From contig QHXA01000513.1 of assembly GCA_003222755.1 (NCBI GenBank), positions 2,832 to 9,919 on the forward strand: a DNA stretch of 7,088 nucleotides, read 5' to 3'. This DNA is from Acidobacteriota bacterium (GTDB lineage Bacteria; Acidobacteriota; Terriglobia; 20CM-2-55-15). The notes under the pieces were generated by a model, which was not told where the DNA came from, did no database searches, and saw only the letters and a program-made list of their open reading frames with translations. Below are positions 5,631 to 7,088 of the stretch, piece after piece (positions within the stretch are counted from its first letter, which is position 1; each line of letters opens with the position of its first letter). A program made the translations under genes and the position numbers.

Positions 5631-5668
5631 CCGGGGGTTAAGCGAGCGGGAGCGAGCGCAACCCCCGG
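5631..5668. repeat. Palindromic repeat B (CCGGGGGTT hairpin)
   Basis: CCGGGGGTT (5631-5639) and AACCCCCGG (5660-5668) form a perfect 9-bp stem. The 20-nt loop contains AGCGAGCG twice (5641-5648 and 5651-5658). It differs from repeats A and C and is separated from each by about 10-20 bp. It has no coding content. The form suggests a dispersed REP-like repeat. Confidence 0.75.
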
Positions 5669-5687
5669 TTGTCTGAAACCGAAAACA

Positions 5688-5738
5688 GCGCACCCTGGAA
5701 AGGGTGCGAGGAGTCCTCGACACCCCTTCAGGGTGCGC
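5688..5738. repeat. Palindromic repeat C (GCGCACCCT three-arm repeat) reaching into the fabF stop
   Basis: The outer pair GCGCACCCT (5688-5696) and AGGGTGCGC (5730-5738) is perfect over 9 bp. A competing inner hairpin, CGCACCCT-GGAA-AGGGTGCG (5689-5708), has an 8-bp stem and a GNRA-type loop, and GAGGAGTCCTC (5708-5718) is a further small palindrome. The right end supplies the last codons and the TGA stop (5728-5730 on plus) of the fabF frame, so this repeat has become the 3' end of that gene. Confidence 0.8.
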
Positions 5739-6939
5739 ATTCCTGAGTTGAATTCGACAGCGCGTACCGCACATCGGCTTTGCGCGCCTTGTTCGGCACA
5801 TAATCCAGATCGCATTCCGGATCTGGTGTCTCGTAGTTGATAGTCGGAGGAATGACTCCGCGCTGGACGACCAGGCATGTAATGCCGGCCTCCACGGCGC
5901 CGGCTGCCCCTAGGAGATGGCCGATCATGGACTTTGTGGAGCTGATCGCGAGTTTCCGCGCGTGATCGCCAAAGAGCCGTTTGACCGCCATGGTTTCGAT
6001 GCGATCGTTCGGCGGCGTGGAAGTACCGTGTGCGTTGATGTAGTCGACCTGTTCCGGCCGAATTCCCGCGTCCGTGATCGCATTGAGCATGACGCGATGC
6101 GCGCCGTTACCATCATCGGGAGGCAACGTGATGTGGTAAGCATCGCCGCTCATGCCATATCCCACCAACTCCGCAATGATCTGTGCCCCACGTTTCTTTG
6201 CCAGTTCGAGGTCCTCGAGAATGATAACGCCCGCGCCCTCGCCCACGACGAATCCGTCGCGGTCCTTGTCGAATGGACGCGAGGCGCGGTGCGGTTCCTC
6301 GTTGCGTGTGGAGAGCGCGCGCATCGCCGCGAAACCGCCCACTCCCATGGGAGTCACAGCCGCTTCCGAGCCGCCGCAAATCATGACGTCTGCATCGCCG
6401 CGAGCGATCACGCGAAAGGCATCGCCGACGGCATGAGCACCCGACGAGCACGCCGTGCACGGCGCCGAGTTCGGCCCTCGCGCTCCGAAACGAATCGAGA
6501 CCTGGCCGGCCGCAAGATTGATGATGCTCGAAGGAATGAAGAACGGCGAAATCTTGCGCGGCCCGCCTTCCAGAAACGCCTGATGCTCGCGCTCGATAAT
6601 CGTGAATCCGCCGATTCCAGATCCAATAAAGACTCCCGCCCGCTCCGACAATTCGGGCGTAATCATCAAGCCGGCTTGCTTCATCGCGTGATCGGCCGCT
6701 GCGACGGCGTAATGGATGAAGGAATCCATCTTCTTGACGTCTTTCTTTTCGAACCACTGCAGCGGATCGAAGTTCTTAACCTCAGCAGCAATCTTGGTGG
6801 AAAACTGGGTGGTGTCGAATCGGGAAATTGTCGAGATGCCGCTGCGTCCTTCGCAGAGGCCCTTCCATGTCTCTTCGGTTCCCGTGCCCAGCGCGGTTAC
6901 CAACCCCACGCCGGTAACAACGACTCTTCTTTTTTGCAA
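5728..6939 (-). CDS. fabF: 3-oxoacyl-[acyl-carrier-protein] synthase II, C-terminus altered
   Basis: FabF is the thiolase-fold condensing enzyme that elongates acyl-ACP with malonyl-ACP. Catalytic residues are present: Cys164 in TACSSG, His304 in NAHGTSTP, and Lys336 and His341 in KSMIGHLLGAAGAVEA. The start is TTG at 6939; no ATG is nearby, the N-terminus QKRRVVVTGVGLVTALG fits the family, and AAGAGG (plus 6947-6952) lies 7 nt upstream. The protein normally ends LSNSFGFGGTNA plus a final strand. Here it reads LSNS (to residue 397) and then TQECAP and stop, 403 residues in all. The Gly/Phe-rich gating loop and last strand (about 15 residues) are missing, replaced by sequence of palindromic repeat C. 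Activity is therefore doubtful unless another copy exists. It follows acpP on the same strand, the usual order. Confidence 0.95.
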   Translation of the reverse strand: MQKRRVVVTGVGLVTALGTGTEETWKGLCEGRSGISTISRFDTTQFSTKIAAEVKNFDPLQWFEKKDVKKMDSFIHYAVAAADHAMKQAGLMITPELSERAGVFIGSGIGGFTIIEREHQAFLEGGPRKISPFFIPSSIINLAAGQVSIRFGARGPNSAPCTACSSGAHAVGDAFRVIARGDADVMICGGSEAAVTPMGVGGFAAMRALSTRNEEPHRASRPFDKDRDGFVVGEGAGVIILEDLELAKKRGAQIIAELVGYGMSGDAYHITLPPDDGNGAHRVMLNAITDAGIRPEQVDYINAHGTSTPPNDRIETMAVKRLFGDHARKLAISSTKSMIGHLLGAAGAVEAGITCLVVQRGVIPPTINYETPDPECDLDYVPNKARKADVRYALSNSTQECAP

Positions 6940-6946
6940 ATTAGAA

Positions 6947-6952
6947 CCTCTT
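6947..6952 (-). promoter_or_regulatory. Shine-Dalgarno that decides the fabF TTG start
   Basis: Read on the minus strand this is AAGAGG, 7 nt before the TTG at 6939-6937. With no ATG or GTG nearby in frame, it supports initiation at TTG. Confidence 0.7.
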
Positions 6953-6964
6953 TACAAAACATAA

Positions 6965-6981
6965 CGCGGGCAAACCCCGCG
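6965..6981 (-). terminator. Weak hairpin between acpP and fabF, possible partial terminator or processing site
   Basis: On the minus strand CGCGGG-GTTTG-CCCGCG forms a 6-bp GC stem with a 5-nt loop, followed by a broken T-rich stretch (TTATGTTTTG). It lies in the 60-nt gap after the acpP stop and 25 nt before fabF. ACP is needed in large excess over FabF, so an attenuating or RNA-stabilising hairpin here would make sense. That role is inferred from position only. Confidence 0.4.
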
Positions 6982-6999
6982 GCTGCAAGCGGCGACATC

Positions 7000-7088
7000 C
7001 TATGACTTCGGAAGGTGATCCTGGATGTATTTTATGGCGTCCTTCACTGTAGTAATCTTTTCCGCCTCTTCGTCGGGAATTTCCAATC
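7000..7088 (-). CDS. acpP: Acyl carrier protein, C-terminal fragment (start lies beyond the window)
   Basis: The last 28 residues are visible and read LEIPDEEAEKITTVKDAIKYIQDHLPKS, ending in TAG. EIPDEEAEKITTV-DAI-YI is the conserved helix III/IV region of fatty-acid ACP. The Ser that carries 4'-phosphopantetheine (DSL motif) lies upstream, outside the window. ACP shuttles growing acyl chains among the Fab enzymes in the cytosol. Its position just before fabF on the same strand is the standard fatty-acid cluster order and supports both calls. Confidence 0.93.
   Translation of the reverse strand, partial: LEIPDEEAEKITTVKDAIKYIQDHLPKS

Noticed and set aside
5619..5878. Small minus-strand frames downstream of fabF
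   Set aside because: They translate the palindromic repeats and an alternate frame of the fabF 3' end; they are not independent genes.
5917..7005. 362-aa open frame on the plus strand opposite fabF and acpP
   Set aside because: It is a shadow of the GC-rich fabF gene; the translation is Arg/Asp-rich with no family features, while fabF opposite it has full catalytic motifs.

Overview
The window reads as chromosome from a moderately GC-rich soil-type bacterium, most likely an acidobacterium. This rests on the FabF/ACP style, the S53 peptidase, and intergenic regions filled with several unrelated palindromic repeat families. It is inference from sequence style, not a database match.

Layout, left to right. 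(1) The C-terminal 282 residues of a secreted S53 (sedolisin/kumamolisin-type) serine-carboxyl peptidase, plus strand, cut by the window edge. (2) A 19-bp exact tandem duplication, then pdxH (pyridoxamine 5'-phosphate oxidase, plus strand). The 3' end of pdxH is frameshifted by an exact 25-bp tandem duplication; the displaced native C-terminus is still readable downstream. (3) A 318-bp gene-free stretch (1499-1816) with a 7-bp tandem repeat, copy 1 of a 122-bp near-palindromic repeat, and a double-hairpin repeat beginning CTGTAGGGGCG. (4) A minus-strand folD-coaE pair overlapping as TGATG. (5) A 267-bp gene-free divergent region (3352-3618) with a 12-bp-stem CTGTAGGGGCG hairpin in front of folD and a 168-bp inverted-repeat element containing copy 2 of the 122-bp repeat in front of the next gene. 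(6) A 653-aa soluble lytic transglycosylase, plus strand. (7) A short convergent region carrying three different hairpin repeats back to back. The last of these runs into the 3' end of fabF. (8) fabF and the C-terminal part of acpP, minus strand.

The genes are mostly core metabolism: one-carbon/folate (FolD), coenzyme A (CoaE), PLP (PdxH), fatty-acid elongation (AcpP, FabF) and murein turnover (the Slt-like enzyme). CoaE makes the CoA that supplies the phosphopantetheine arm of ACP, and FabF works on acyl-ACP, but nothing shows these operons are co-regulated.

The main surprises concern genome dynamics. Two normally conserved genes (pdxH and fabF) have altered 3' ends within 6 kb. The first change is an exact tandem duplication; the second is an apparent palindromic-repeat insertion or replacement. 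The two copies of the 122-bp palindrome are 119/122 identical, and each sits between the arms of a different inverted repeat. I see no CRISPR array, tRNA, rRNA, transposase gene or defence system.
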